The notes: generated from the sequence alone by a model not told the origin. Positions 17,518-26,765 are shown, numbered from the stretch's first letter. The stretch: DNA of 64,000 bases from Hyphomicrobiales bacterium (GCA_930633495.1 CAKNFJ010000001.1:930001-994000); one strand, 5' to 3'. Numbers and translations: made by a program.

Positions 17518-18279
17518 ATGTCTCCCGTCCGCCCGTCCGCCTCGCCCCTCGCCCGCCCGACCCGTCGTGCCTTCGCCGCCCTGACGCCGCTGTTCCTCGC
17601 CGCCTGCGTGAGCCAGCGCCCGCAGCCCTACGAGGTCGCCACCCGCGGGCCGCAGATCAGCCCCGAATATCTGTCGATGTATGGCGAGCGGCTCGACGAG
17701 ACCCATCCCCTGCCGGCGACCGACCTGACCGAGGTCGAGCCGCAGTTCCTGCGGCGCGTGGTTTCCTACCCGACCCGCGAACAGCCCGGCACCATCGTCG
17801 TCGATACCGATAACCGCTTCCTCTATCTCGTGCAGGAGAACGGCAAGGCGATCCGCTACGGCATCGGCGTCGGCAAGCAGGGCATGTCCTGGCGCGGCCG
17901 CGCCACGGTCGGCCGCAAGGCCCAGTGGCCGCGCTGGACCCCCACCGCCGCGATGATCGCCCGCGAGCCGGAGCGCAACCGCCCCTGGGCGGGCGGCATG
18001 GCAGGCGGCCTCGAAAACCCGCTCGGCGCCCGCGCGCTCTATCTCTACCAGGGCAACCGCGACACGCTCTATCGCATCCACGGCACCTCGGAGCCCTGGT
18101 CGATCGGCAAGTCGGTCTCCTCGGGCTGCATCCGCCTGTTCAACCAGGACATCATCGACCTCTACGGCCGCGTTCCGAGCGGGACGTCGGTGGTGGTGCT
18201 CAACCGCGGCACGCTGCAGCCGGGCTCCGATGTCGACGAGATGCCGCCGCCGGAAGACGATTTCGACGGCACCATCTGA
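17518..18279 (+). CDS. L,D-transpeptidase (YkuD domain), probable lipoprotein
   Basis: This 253-residue protein has an N-terminal signal ending in a lipobox-like L-A-A-C. Its YkuD domain (about residues 95-230) contains Y-R-I-H-G-T and the catalytic S-S-G-C-I-R-L motif with Cys204. Known enzymes make 3-3 peptidoglycan cross-links or attach outer-membrane proteins to peptidoglycan in the periplasm. A second YkuD gene with the same R-Y-G-I-G-V-G and W-P-x-W-T-P segments lies at 20491-21291. The acidic C-terminal tail (P-P-P-E-D-D-F-D) is unusual but short. Confidence 0.9.
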   Translation: MSPVRPSASPLARPTRRAFAALTPLFLAACVSQRPQPYEVATRGPQISPEYLSMYGERLDETHPLPATDLTEVEPQFLRRVVSYPTREQPGTIVVDTDNRFLYLVQENGKAIRYGIGVGKQGMSWRGRATVGRKAQWPRWTPTAAMIAREPERNRPWAGGMAGGLENPLGARALYLYQGNRDTLYRIHGTSEPWSIGKSVSSGCIRLFNQDIIDLYGRVPSGTSVVVLNRGTLQPGSDVDEMPPPEDDFDGTI

Positions 18280-18391
18280 CGCGGCAGCGTGCCGCGCAGG
18301 CTTCGCAGCCGTTCCTGCCTTGATACTGTCACAGGCCAGCCCCACCTCTTGAGCGCGGCACAACGATGCCGCGCAACGAGAGGAGATGACG

Positions 18392-19195
18392 ATGACGCCG
18401 CAGGAGCGCGACGTGATCGCCGGGATTTTCGACCGCCTCAAGCAGGCGGCCAATCAGCCCCGCGACCCCGAGGCTGAGAATTTCATCGCGGAACGGCTGC
18501 GCGAGCAGCCCTATGCGCCCTATGCCATGGCCCAGGCGGTCTATGTGCAGGAGCAGGCGCTGACCAATCTGCAACAGCAGGTCGAGAGCCTACAGGCGCA
18601 GCTGCGCGAAGCCGAGAAGCGCGCGACCGAAGCGGCAGCCCAGCCGGCGGCCGGCGGCTTCCTGTCCGGCATCTTCGGCGGCGGCAGCGTGCCCCGCACG
18701 GGCTCGGTGCCGCCTGTTCCGCCCCGTCCGGATGCGGCAGGTCCTTCGGGCGCCTGGAACACGCAGCCGCAAGGCCAGCCCATGCAGGCAGCTCCGATGC
18801 AGGCCGCCGCGCCGATGCAGCCCGGTCCGTGGAGCAACCAGCCGCAGCAGGCGGCGGGCCGCGGCGGCGGCTTCATGGCCAGCGCGCTGAGCACGGCGGC
18901 CGGTGTCGCCGGCGGCGTCGTCCTCGGCAACGTCCTCGCCAACGCCTTCAGCGGAGGGGGCGGGGCTGCCAAGGCCGCGACCCCGGCAGCAGCGGCCGAC
19001 ACGAACGCCGGCAGCAATGCCGGCACAGGTGCCGGGACCCAGCAGGCCAATGCCGATCAGAACACGACCGAGCAGGCGACACCGGCTTCCTCGGACTACG
19101 ACCAGGGCTATGACGGCGAGGCCAGTTACGATCAGGCGAGCTACGAAGACGACGATCCGGGCTTCGATTCCGGCGACGACGACAGCTGGGTCTGA
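18392..19195 (+). CDS. DUF2076 domain-containing protein
   Basis: The protein begins MTPQERDVIAGIFDRL, the conserved DUF2076 start. A coiled-coil stretch follows (L-T-N-L-Q-Q-Q-V-E-S-L-Q-A-Q-L, about residues 55-80), then a Pro/Met/Gln-rich linker, a glycine-rich hydrophobic hairpin with G-G-V-V-L-G-N-V-L (about 165-190), and a very acidic Asp/Tyr tail. I use ATG 18392, 6 bases after AGGAG; an ATG at 18386 sits directly on that site. Its role is unknown. The family is widespread in proteobacteria and has been proposed to be periplasmic or membrane-associated. Confidence 0.85.
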   Translation: MTPQERDVIAGIFDRLKQAANQPRDPEAENFIAERLREQPYAPYAMAQAVYVQEQALTNLQQQVESLQAQLREAEKRATEAAAQPAAGGFLSGIFGGGSVPRTGSVPPVPPRPDAAGPSGAWNTQPQGQPMQAAPMQAAAPMQPGPWSNQPQQAAGRGGGFMASALSTAAGVAGGVVLGNVLANAFSGGGGAAKAATPAAAADTNAGSNAGTGAGTQQANADQNTTEQATPASSDYDQGYDGEASYDQASYEDDDPGFDSGDDDSWV

Positions 19196-19214
19196 TCCTT
19201 CGAATGATGACGAG

Positions 19215-19240
19215 CCCGCCTCTCCCGAGGCGGGTTTCTT
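19215..19240 (+). terminator. Rho-independent terminator after DUF2076 gene
   Basis: An 8-bp stem, CCCGCCTC/GAGGCGGG, with a 4-base loop is followed by TTTCTTTTT. It ends the DUF2076 transcript and insulates the Irr-controlled mbfA promoter just downstream. Confidence 0.85.
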
Positions 19241-19273
19241 TTTGGCGTATCTCTTCCCTTGGCCAACTCGGAT

Positions 19274-19302
19274 CAATAGATTAGAATAATTCTAATCTAT
19301 TG
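19274..19302. promoter_or_regulatory. Iron control element (Irr/ICE box) of mbfA
   Basis: A perfect 29-bp palindrome has the half CAATAGATTAGAAT around a central A. Its core TTAGAA-N3-TTCTAA matches the ICE consensus bound by Irr in Bradyrhizobium, Rhizobium and Agrobacterium. It ends 8 bases before the mbfA ATG, so bound Irr would block transcription or cover the ribosome site (TGAGG) at its edge. Known: Irr represses mbfA at low iron. Confidence 0.9.
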
Positions 19303-19310
19303 AGGTTCCG

Positions 19311-20267
19311 ATGAAGCGCGTCGCCGATCTGGGAGAGGCCGAAATCCTGGCCCTCGCCATTGCGAACGAGGAGGAGGATGCGCGCATCTATCTCTCCTTC
19401 GCCCAGCGCCTGCGGGCGAACTACCCGCATTCGGCCCGGATGTTCGAGGAGATGGCGGCCGAGGAGCAGGGCCACCGCCACAGCCTGCTCGCCCGCTATG
19501 AAAGCCGTTTCGGCCATGAATTGCCGCACATCACGCGGCAGGACGTGAAGGGCTTTCTGAAACGCAATCCGGTCTGGTTGCACGAGGATCTGCAGCTCGA
19601 GGCGGCGCGCCGGCATGCGGCGCTGATGGAGCTCGAGGCGAGCCGCTTCTATGCCGAAGCGGCCAAGCGCGCCTTCGACACCGGCACCCGCAAGCTCCTC
19701 GCCGATCTCGCGGAGTCGGAACGAGCCCATGAGAGCGTGGCCGAACGGCTCGGCGAGGAGCTGAAGAGCTCCGGCGCGGCCGACGAGGAAGAGGAAACGC
19801 GCAAGCGCCTCTTCGTGCTTCAGATCGTCCAGCCGGCGCTCGCCGGGCTGATCGACGGATCGATCTCGACGCTGGCGCCGATCTTCGCCGCCGCCTTCGC
19901 CACGCATGATTCCTGGAATGCCTTCGTCGTCGGCCTCGCCGCCTCGATCGGCGCCGGCATCAGCATGGGACTGACCGAGGCGCTCTCGGACGACGGGGTG
20001 GTGACAGGTCGTGGCCACCCCTGGGTGCGCGGCGCCGCCTGCGGCATCGCGACGGCGATCGGCGGGCTCGGCCACACCCTGCCTTATCTCATTCCCGACT
20101 TCTGGCTGGCGACGGCCATCGCCGGCATGATCGTCGCCTGCGAGCTCGTGGTCATCGCCTGGGTACGCTGGCGCTACATGGAAACGCCGTTCGGCTCGGC
20201 CATCGTGCAGATCATCCTCGGCGGCCTCGCGGTTCTGGCCGTCGGCATCGCGATCGGCAGTTCGTAG
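19311..20267 (+). CDS. mbfA: Membrane-bound ferritin MbfA (rubrerythrin-VIT1 fusion iron exporter)
   Basis: This 318-residue protein joins a ferritin-like di-iron domain (about residues 8-150; glutamates in N-E-E-E-D-A, A-E-E-Q-G-H, E-L-E-A-S-R and S-E-R-A-H-E) to a C-terminal CCC1/VIT1-like membrane domain (about 165-318; helices include [12 protein letters not shown] and G-L-A-A-S-I-G-A-G). In Bradyrhizobium and Agrobacterium the ferritin domain senses or oxidises iron and the membrane domain exports it under iron or peroxide stress. The upstream ICE palindrome agrees with Irr control. Both domains appear intact. Confidence 0.95.
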   Translation: MKRVADLGEAEILALAIANEEEDARIYLSFAQRLRANYPHSARMFEEMAAEEQGHRHSLLARYESRFGHELPHITRQDVKGFLKRNPVWLHEDLQLEAARRHAALMELEASRFYAEAAKRAFDTGTRKLLADLAESERAHESVAERLGEELKSSGAADEEEETRKRLFVLQIVQPALAGLIDGSISTLAPIFAAAFATHDSWNAFVVGLAASIGAGISMGLTEALSDDGVVTGRGHPWVRGAACGIATAIGGLGHTLPYLIPDFWLATAIAGMIVACELVVIAWVRWRYMETPFGSAIVQIILGGLAVLAVGIAIGSS

Positions 20268-20307
20268 AGGGTGCCCAGGCAATTACGGGGTCGTTATCGC
20301 TTGGCCG

Positions 20308-20442
20308 CTTGTCATTCCGGGGCTTCGCGTAGCGAAGAACCCGGAACCCACGACCGGGCGACCGGCCGGCAACGACGCATGGAATCTCTCACCCAGTCGT
20401 GGGTTCCGGGTTCGCACCTTCGGCGCGCCCCGGAATGACAAG
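20308..20442. repeat. Dispersed repeat, family D, arm-only ('empty') copy
   Basis: Outer inverted ends CTTGTCATTCCGGGGC / GCCCCGGAATGACAAG enclose inner arms (CCCGGAACCCACGAC / GTCGTGGGTTCCGGG) and a core of only about 30 bases. The same arms flank the GIY-YIG gene at 46127-46517. It lies between convergent mbfA and the second L,D-transpeptidase gene and may also act as a bidirectional hairpin. Confidence 0.85.
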
Positions 20443-20490
20443 GGAATGGTCTGAATTCCTGTGATCAGGCGGCTCCGCAGGCTCCAAAAC

Positions 20491-21291
20491 TCAGATCACC
20501 AGCACCTTGGCGCCGACCCGGACGCGCTCGTAGAGATCCTTGACGTCGTCATTGGTCATGCGGATGCAGCCCGAGGACACCGCCTGGCCGATGGTGTTCG
20601 GCTCGTTGGTGCCATGAATGCGGTAGAGCGAGGAGCCCAGATACATGGCGCGCGCACCCATCGGGTTCTCCGGGCCGCCGGCCATGAAGCGCGGCAGGTC
20701 CGGCCGGCGCTTGAGCATTTCCGCCGGCGGGGTCCAGCTCGGCCATTCCGCCTTGCGGGTGATCGTCTTCATCCCGGCCCAGGAGAAGCCGGGGCGTCCG
20801 ACGCCGATGCCATAGCGCATGGCCCGACCGCCGGGCTGCACCAGGAAGAGGAAGCGCTGCGGCGTGTCGATGATGATCGTGCCCGGCTTGTGCGGCCCGT
20901 CATAGGCGACCTCCTGCTTGAGGAAGCGCGGATCGACAAGCTGCTGGATGCCCTGCTGCGGCTCGATCGGCTGGCCGAGCGCGGCCATGCGGCGACCCGG
21001 CTGCGGCTGGCGCTGGGCCTCGAAGGGATCGGCCTCGTAACCCGGCGCCGGCCGGACGTTCTGGCCATAGGCGGCATAGCCGCCGGGTCGGTTGTAGACG
21101 GCGCCGCCGCGGCCATAAGGCGTCGGGTCGCGGCCCGTCATCAACATCTCGATGAAGCCGCCGCCGTAGTTCGCGCGCCCGCGCGCCGTGGCCATCGGAT
21201 CGTTGGGCGCCGCATAGCCCTGCGCCATGGCGGCACTGGCGGCGAAGGTGCCGGCAGCGGCCAGCAACGGAAGGACAAGGGCTCGACGCAT
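20491..21291 (-). CDS. L,D-transpeptidase (YkuD domain), secreted
   Basis: This 266-residue protein starts MRRALVLPLLAAAGTFAASA, a Sec signal with A-M-A-Q cleavage. A Gly/Pro/Tyr-rich linker (about residues 40-115) leads to a YkuD domain with Y-R-I-H-G-T-N and the catalytic S-S-G-C-I-R-M motif (Cys242). It is a paralogue of the gene at 17518 but lacks a lipobox. It would form L,D cross-links or anchor proteins in the periplasm. The open frame to 21384 is rejected because it precedes the signal sequence. Confidence 0.9.
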   Translation of the reverse strand: MRRALVLPLLAAAGTFAASAAMAQGYAAPNDPMATARGRANYGGGFIEMLMTGRDPTPYGRGGAVYNRPGGYAAYGQNVRPAPGYEADPFEAQRQPQPGRRMAALGQPIEPQQGIQQLVDPRFLKQEVAYDGPHKPGTIIIDTPQRFLFLVQPGGRAMRYGIGVGRPGFSWAGMKTITRKAEWPSWTPPAEMLKRRPDLPRFMAGGPENPMGARAMYLGSSLYRIHGTNEPNTIGQAVSSGCIRMTNDDVKDLYERVRVGAKVLVI

Positions 21292-21457
21292 CACGCGGTA
21301 CTCTCGACATCGACTGCCGAAAGCCTGCGGAACGGCCTGAAAGGAATGGTGAATCGCGGGCGTCCGACGGGGAAATGAGGCCAAAACGCAGCGAATTCGC
21401 GGAATTAACCTTAGCGCGATGTCAAATCACAGGGTGAAGGAAGCGTTGCGGAACGGC

Positions 21458-22882
21458 TCAGCGCCTTAAGCTTTTCCGCGCGATCCAGCGCAGCTTCAGG
21501 CCGCTGCGCCAGCGGCCGACATCGCAGGCTAGGATCACCGTCGCATAGACCAGGCCGCCAAGCCCGATCTGAAGCAGCAGTTCGGGCAACGCCGGCAAGC
21601 GGTTCTGCAACGGCCAGACCGCCAGAGCCATCGCCCCGACGGCCAGGACAACGCAGCCGATCTCACGCAGCGGCGGCCGCGACGGCAGCACATGCAAGGC
21701 CACCGCCCCGATCACAGCAAAAGCCGTCACGAAGGCTGCGCTTTGCGCCAGCGCAATCCCTGCCGGCGTCGCCGGCCAGCCAAAGACGATGACGAGATTC
21801 ACCGCCAACCCCGCCAGCGCTGCCGCTGTGGCGACCAAGGTGCGCCTATCCAGCAGGAAGACGGGCGCAATCGCGGCCTGGAACAAGGCGATCGCGGCGA
21901 AGCCGGGCAACAGCAGCGTCATGGCATCGGCGAAATGCCCCCTGAAGCTCGTCGGCACGAAAAGGCGCTCGAAAGCGGGCAAGATCAGCCAAAAGCCCAG
22001 CGCCGCCGGCAGCACGACGGCGAACACCGGCACCATGTTGCGCGCGATGCGCTTCTGCGCGGCGACGCGGCCGCGCGTCTCGTCGAGGCGGATCACCTCG
22101 CGCAGCAGCAGGATCTCCAGCATCGAGGCCAGGACCGGAAACAGCCGCAGGCCGATATCCGAGGCGAGCGAGAAATATCCAGCCTCCGCAAGGCCGAAGC
22201 GATCGGCGATGACCGCCCGATTGAGCAGGGGAATCAGCGAATAGACGGCGTTGCCGGCCACCAGCGGCAGGGCATAGCGGGCAAAGCCGCGGGCGAGATC
22301 GGCCCGCGCCGCGGCGGGGCCAGCCCCCTCGTCGGCCAGCCTGCGGCGCACCGCGAGGACCGAGACGACGGTGCTCGCCAGCCCACCCAGCAGGACGACC
22401 ACCGGATCGCGCAGCCACCACGCGGCCGCGACCATCAGCGCGAGGGCGACGCCGCTCCTGACCAGGACGAGGCGGGAATAGGCGGCATCGAGAAAGCGCG
22501 AGCGGGCAATGGCGCCATGATAGTCGAACCAGCCGGCCCCGACGCCGCCGGCAACGGCGACCGCGAGCAATATCGTCGGCAGCCCGGTATCGATGCCGGC
22601 GAGCAGCGCCGCCGCCAGCAGCGCGCAAAGCGAGAGGCCGATGCCGGCGAAGAGCAGGTCCAGCGTCGCGCGAATGCCGGGATCGCGCTCCCGGCTCTGC
22701 GCCGAATAGAAGCGGACGACCGAAAGCTTCAGCCAGTCGAGCAGCGCCGTATTGACCAGCACGGCGATCGCGGCGCCGATGGCATAGAGCCCGAACGCCT
22801 CCGGCCCCAGGAACAGGGCGACGAGCAGCCCGAGGGCGAAGTTCAGCCCGGCATTCAAGACGAAGGGCAGGAGAACGGTCAT
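21458..22882 (-). CDS. Polysaccharide flippase family protein (MOP/Wzx-like)
   Basis: This 474-residue, highly hydrophobic protein has about 12-14 helices and starts with L-P-F-V-L-N-A-G-L-N-F-A-L-G-L. It has the Wzx-type layout with a cytoplasmic L-L-R-E-V-I-R-L-D-E-T-R-G loop between halves. It probably flips lipid-linked oligosaccharides across the inner membrane. No glycosyltransferases lie next to it, so its polymer is unknown. Confidence 0.82.
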   Translation of the reverse strand: MTVLLPFVLNAGLNFALGLLVALFLGPEAFGLYAIGAAIAVLVNTALLDWLKLSVVRFYSAQSRERDPGIRATLDLLFAGIGLSLCALLAAALLAGIDTGLPTILLAVAVAGGVGAGWFDYHGAIARSRFLDAAYSRLVLVRSGVALALMVAAAWWLRDPVVVLLGGLASTVVSVLAVRRRLADEGAGPAAARADLARGFARYALPLVAGNAVYSLIPLLNRAVIADRFGLAEAGYFSLASDIGLRLFPVLASMLEILLLREVIRLDETRGRVAAQKRIARNMVPVFAVVLPAALGFWLILPAFERLFVPTSFRGHFADAMTLLLPGFAAIALFQAAIAPVFLLDRRTLVATAAALAGLAVNLVIVFGWPATPAGIALAQSAAFVTAFAVIGAVALHVLPSRPPLREIGCVVLAVGAMALAVWPLQNRLPALPELLLQIGLGGLVYATVILACDVGRWRSGLKLRWIARKSLRR

Positions 22883-23115
22883 CGCCTCTCGGTCATTCCA
22901 TCCTGGGCCCGATGCCTTTGGGCACCTCGTGCGATTCGCGGGATCGTCGCAAGCCCGGCCTTGCCGGAGCCGGCGATTTCACGCCTGCAACCGCGGCATT
23001 GGGGGCCTGTGCGGCCCTCCCTATGCGAAACCGAGGATCGGACTTAGACGAGAACAGCGCCCGTGCTTTCCACGCGCGCCCCTTTCCCGGACAACCATGG
23101 ACGCGGCCTGACATC

Positions 23116-23967
23116 ATGACCCTGTCGACCGCTCTGCGCGCCGCGCTCGGCATCGCGCTGCTCACCGGCATGGACGCGGTGATCAAGGGGCAGATGCAGC
23201 AGCATTCCTTCATCGTCGCGCTGTTCATGCGCTTCCTGATGGGCGGCCTCTGCGCCCTTGCCGTGCTCGCCATCGCCCGTCCGGCCCGGCCGACGCGCGC
23301 CAGCATCATCGGCAATGTCGCGCGCATTCCGCTCGTCGTGCTGACCGCCGGCAGCTTCTTCTATTCCGTCTCGGTGCTGCCGCTGGCCGAAGCGCTGACC
23401 CTCTCCTTCCTCGCCCCGGTTTTCGTCGCGGTCCTCGGTGGCGTGCTGCTGAAGGAAACCATCGACAAGCGCATCCTGCAGGCGCTCGCTTTCGGCCTCG
23501 CCGGCATGCTGGTGATGGTATGGCCGCGACTGCAGGGGCATGTCAGCGGGGCGGGCCTGGGTGTCGCGGCCGCTCTGTTCTCGGCCGTGAGCTATGCCTT
23601 CAACCTAATCCTGTTGCGGCGCATCGCGGTTCGCGAGCACCCCACCGTCATCGTCGCATTCCAGAACGTCGGACCGGCCCTGTGCCTCGCCGTCCCGGCC
23701 GCCCTCGCCTTCGTGCCGATGACGCTGGCCGACCTCGCGATCTATCTGTTCGCGGGCGCGCTGGGCGTCGGGGGCCATCTCACGCTGACCTCGGCCTATG
23801 CCAAGGCGGCCGCCTCGCGGCTGGCGGTGATCGACTACACCGCGCTGATCTGGGCAAGCCTGCTCGGCTTCTTCGTCTTCGACGAGGTGCCGCTCTACAC
23901 CACCTATCTCGGAGCGCTGCTGATCGTGGCCGGCGCCATCGCCGTCAGCCGGCGAAGCAATTCGTAA
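23116..23967 (+). CDS. DMT family transporter (EamA domains)
   Basis: This 283-residue protein has ten hydrophobic segments in two EamA repeats (about residues 5-130 and 145-280). The first ends L-A-E-A-L-T-L-S-F-L-A-P-V-F; the second ends L-G-A-L-L-I-V-A-G-A-I-A-V. ATG 23116 fits the family; the open frame from 22912 adds a non-family polar N-terminus. Family members export amino acids or other metabolites. It is the last core gene before the island. Confidence 0.88.
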   Translation: MTLSTALRAALGIALLTGMDAVIKGQMQQHSFIVALFMRFLMGGLCALAVLAIARPARPTRASIIGNVARIPLVVLTAGSFFYSVSVLPLAEALTLSFLAPVFVAVLGGVLLKETIDKRILQALAFGLAGMLVMVWPRLQGHVSGAGLGVAAALFSAVSYAFNLILLRRIAVREHPTVIVAFQNVGPALCLAVPAALAFVPMTLADLAIYLFAGALGVGGHLTLTSAYAKAAASRLAVIDYTALIWASLLGFFVFDEVPLYTTYLGALLIVAGAIAVSRRSNS

Positions 23968-24046
23968 ATGCCGGCATTCACGTCATTCCGCGCATTGAAA
24001 TGATTGATTTTTTAAGTTGGCCACATCGGCATCATCAGCCATATCG

Positions 24047-25341
24047 ATGTGGGAAGTTTGTGTGGGAAATATTCAGATCGATACCCCGGCGCGCCGCCGC
24101 AAGCTGCCTGAGGCAAAGGCGCCGGTATGGGTTTCAATCGGGCAGGCGCGCAGCGGACTTAAGCTCGGATATCGCAAAGGTCCACGCGGCGGCGTTTGGG
24201 TCGCCAAGCATGTCGGCAAGGGGACGCGGCGCGAATGTACCATCGGCGCGGCGGATGACGCCGGGGCGCCGGAAGGCGCTCTGAGCTTTACGGCCGCGAC
24301 CCAAGCGGCCATCGCATGGGCCGATGGCGTCAAGGCGCAGGCGGCTTCCGGCGGAGCCACAACCGCCGTCACGGTCAAGCAGGCGGTGGACAGCTACGTC
24401 ACCATGCGCGTCGCCCGCAGCGCCCGTGCGGGAGCCGATGGCCGCTCCCGGCTGAGCAAGCATGTCCTGCGCGACAAGCTCGCTGGCATGGCGCTGTCAA
24501 ACCTCTCGGCAACCGCCTTGACCGATTGGCGCAAGCGGCTCGACCCGGAACTGGCCCCCGCGACCGTCAACCGCACGCTCAATGACCTGCGCGCTGCCCT
24601 CAGTCGGGCCGTAGATGAATATTGGCGCCTCCTGCCGCCTTCCCTGCCTCGCGAGATCGAACACGGGATGAAATCCATTCCCGAGGCGTCACAGGCCCGC
24701 GCCATCATTTTACCCGATGCCGATGTCCGGACAGTTGTGGACGCCGCGTTCACCGTGGACGTGGATTTTGGCGTGCTTGTGCTGCTGTTGGCGGCAACCG
24801 GAATGCGCTTTTCGCAGATAGCAGCCATGACCGTCGCTGATGTGCAACCGGCAGCCTCGCGCGTCATGGTTCCGCCAAGCCGCAAGGGCCGGGCCGTCAA
24901 GCCGAAGCCGCGTATCGCCATCCCTGTCGGGGACGACGTGCTCGGCCATCTCCAGCCCCTGCTCGCCGGGCGCCGGGGGCATGAACCGCTGCTGTGGCAT
25001 TGGGTGCAAAAATGGCTGACCCCGCGAAACGGGAGCGCGTTCGGCGTGCCCCGTGGGGGCACCCTTCCGACATGCAGCGCGACTGGAAAAAAGCGCTGAC
25101 GCTGGCGAACGTCGAATACGCCGAGCCCTACTCCCTGCGCCATAGCTCAATCGTACGCGGGTTGACGAAGGGCCTGCCCGTGCGCCTTGTGGCAGCAGCG
25201 CACGACACGTCGATTGCCATGATCGAAAAGCACTATTCCGCCTACATCGTCGATGCGACGGAGGACATGCTGCGCAACGCCATCACGCCGCTGGCGGCGC
25301 CACCTGCGGACGTAATTCCGATGTGGAAGCCCCGATCATGA
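24047..25341 (+). pseudogene. Tyrosine recombinase/integrase, disrupted by a frameshift
   Basis: The first frame (ATG 24047 to TGA 25099) has an N-terminal arm-binding region, a SAM-like core (about residues 105-190) and the first catalytic Arg in A-T-G-M-R-F-S-Q. The rest, S-L-R-H-S-S-I-V-R, A-A-A-H-D-T-S-I-A-M and the probable nucleophile Tyr in E-K-H-Y-S-A-Y-I, lies in another frame that ends at 25341. The switch falls between about 25007 and 25060. A run of five A at 25008-25012 is the best suspect: a sixth A would join the frames as W-V-Q-K-M-A-D-P. Without it the enzyme lacks its active site. Confidence 0.85.
24048..24070 (+). repeat. Left direct repeat (putative attL)
   Basis: It reads TGTGGGAA-GTTTGT-GTGGGAAAT and contains two GTGGGAA half-units. 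It matches 30843-30865 at 21 of 23 positions. The first candidate ATG of the integrase (24047) overlaps it. Confidence 0.65.
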
Positions 25342-25994
25342 GCGCGATCCTGCCCGAACATGGCGGCCTCAAGGCCATCCTTGTCGCCGTTGCCACCAAG
25401 GAAATTCGCCAGCGACGAGGTATTCCGGCGGACGCCGGCTGCATGGATGCGGATATCATCGGCCACGCCCTGCGGACACCCGATATCCATTTGCGGGCCT
25501 GTTACGGGCGGGATGCCATCCGGGGCATTCTCCGCGCGCTGGCGCAGTTGGGGCACATTCCGGGAAATCTCGCGGCTTACGCATCCGGCGGTCTGGACGC
25601 GCTCGACGCCGGGCAAGTCAGCGGCTTTTCCCTGCCCGCGCCCATGAGTGAACGCCGCGAAGGGCCGCCCCGAAAGGAGGCCGAACGCTATGTCGCGACC
25701 TCTATCGCCTATTTGCGCGCGCGCCACGGATGCAGCCGGGCCGTAGCCGTAGAATGGATGATGGCGCCTGAACTCGCCCCCGCCGGCCAGTACCGGCCCA
25801 GTCTGGCCGGGCTTGGATACGCGCACCGGACATATATCCGGCTTGACCGGGACGGACGCGGGGACACGGACAACCGCGAGACGATAGAAGCGGCGGAACG
25901 GGCCGGCATGAGCGAGCGCGAGGGCCGGGGGCCGACGCCCGAAATCCTCGCGAGCATGGCGGCGCTTGGCCAAAGCCTGCGGCAACTGCCGTGA
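25338..25994 (+). CDS. Hypothetical protein of the island, coupled to the integrase
   Basis: This 218-residue protein is one I do not recognise. It starts MSAILPEHGGLKAIL; its ATG overlaps the integrase stop as ATGA, so it was cotranslated with the recombinase. The N-terminal half is helical (A-I-R-G-I-L-R-A-L-A-Q-L-G-H). The C-terminal half has a helix with R-A-R-H-G-C-S-R-A-V-A-V-E-W and a T-P-E-I-L-A-S-M tail. The position suggests an accessory recombination or control protein. GTG 25323 is an alternative start. Confidence 0.55.
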   Translation: MSAILPEHGGLKAILVAVATKEIRQRRGIPADAGCMDADIIGHALRTPDIHLRACYGRDAIRGILRALAQLGHIPGNLAAYASGGLDALDAGQVSGFSLPAPMSERREGPPRKEAERYVATSIAYLRARHGCSRAVAVEWMMAPELAPAGQYRPSLAGLGYAHRTYIRLDRDGRGDTDNRETIEAAERAGMSEREGRGPTPEILASMAALGQSLRQLP

Positions 25995-26312
25995 TCGAAA
26001 AGCATCGTCGATTGCGCAGGGCCATCACGCCGCCGCCCTGCGCGCTGTTGGCTGATTCCACTGCGCACGAACGATTGCACTGATGCTCTCGCCGCGTTTT
26101 GATGGGTGCAGATGGCGGGGTCGCCATTCGCGGCGCCATTTCCGAAGTGCCGCCCAGCCCCCAAGCGAGGGGCTTACGATGAAAAAGCGTCCCGGCCTTG
26201 TGTCGGTGGGGTGCTACGGCCGCGACGGAATACGGACACGCCGCACGGAACCGTAGCGAATTCGGGTTAACGCAAGGGCGTGCGATGCGCGCCCGAACGG
26301 GAGCCCTTTCGC
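25995..26312. other. Intergenic stretch within the island
   Basis: No convincing gene, repeat or RNA is seen. Short frames on both strands lack family features. A GGGAG ribosome site near 26298 belongs to the HTH gene that follows. Confidence 0.4.
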
Positions 26313-26747
26313 ATGCCCCAAACCCTACGCACTTGGCGCGATACCGAATTTCTTTCCATCGCCGCGACGGCCGAAATCCTCTGCCGCTCCCGTGCCAGCG
26401 TCTATGACCTGCTGCGCAAGGGCACGCTGACGGCCGTTGTCATCGGAGAGCGGCCGCTTGTGGCCACGGCGGCGCTGGCCGCTCTCTGCCGCGTTCGCCC
26501 GCTCATAGTTGGCGTCATGGGCACGCGGGCGATTGCGCTCCGTGCGCGCCAGCCGCTGGATGAGCCAAGCGAGACGCCCGGCCCGCACCCGGCCCGCGCG
26601 ACGCCCGGCGCAGATGTCCGCCAGTTCCGCGCGATAGCGGCGAACGACCTCCGCCCCGCCGCCATGCGCGCGGCAACAGGTGTGCCCGCGCACGCGAATG
26701 TCCTTGCAGCGCTGGCCCGTGCTGCGGGAGATCGCGACGCAACGTAA
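26313..26747 (+). CDS. Small helix-turn-helix (excisionase/AlpA-like) protein
   Basis: The first 55 residues form a MerR/excisionase-type winged helix: L-S-I-A-A-T-A-E-I-L-C-R-S-R-A-S-V-Y-D-L-L followed by the wing G-T-L-T-A-V-V-I-G-E-R-P-L-V. This fits a recombination directionality factor or small DNA-binding protein of the island. Beyond about residue 60 the frame is antisense to the HGG-type gene and looks non-coding, as if an original stop was lost. ATG 26313 follows a GGGAG site. Confidence 0.55.
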   Translation: MPQTLRTWRDTEFLSIAATAEILCRSRASVYDLLRKGTLTAVVIGERPLVATAALAALCRVRPLIVGVMGTRAIALRARQPLDEPSETPGPHPARATPGADVRQFRAIAANDLRPAAMRAATGVPAHANVLAALARAAGDRDAT

Positions 26748-26765
26748 TTCCGGGGGCTTGTCCAT
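26325..26765 (-). CDS. HGG-type Cys-rich small protein
   Basis: The start (MDKPPELRCVAISRS) carries a Cys/His cluster C-x10-C-x10-C-C-x2-H-G-G (C10, C21, C32, C33, H36). This is typical of small phage and island proteins of the 'HGG' type found near packaging or transfer genes. A basic Arg-rich helix follows. The frame runs to 26325, fully antisense to the HTH gene, so the genuine protein may be shorter. Function is unknown; a zinc-binding nucleic-acid protein is plausible. Confidence 0.5.
   Translation of the reverse strand: MDKPPELRCVAISRSTGQRCKDIRVRGHTCCRAHGGGAEVVRRYRAELADICAGRRAGRVRAGRLAWLIQRLARTERNRPRAHDANYERANAAESGQRRRGHKRPLSDDNGRQRALAQQVIDAGTGAAEDFGRRGDGKKFGIAPSA

Noticed and set aside
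20308..20442. Treating this inverted repeat as a simple terminator
   Set aside because: No T-run; the outer and inner arms match a dispersed family that elsewhere carries a GIY-YIG gene.
24048..24070. A tRNA 3' end as the island's attachment site
   Set aside because: No tRNA-like sequence or TpsiC arm is seen near either repeat.
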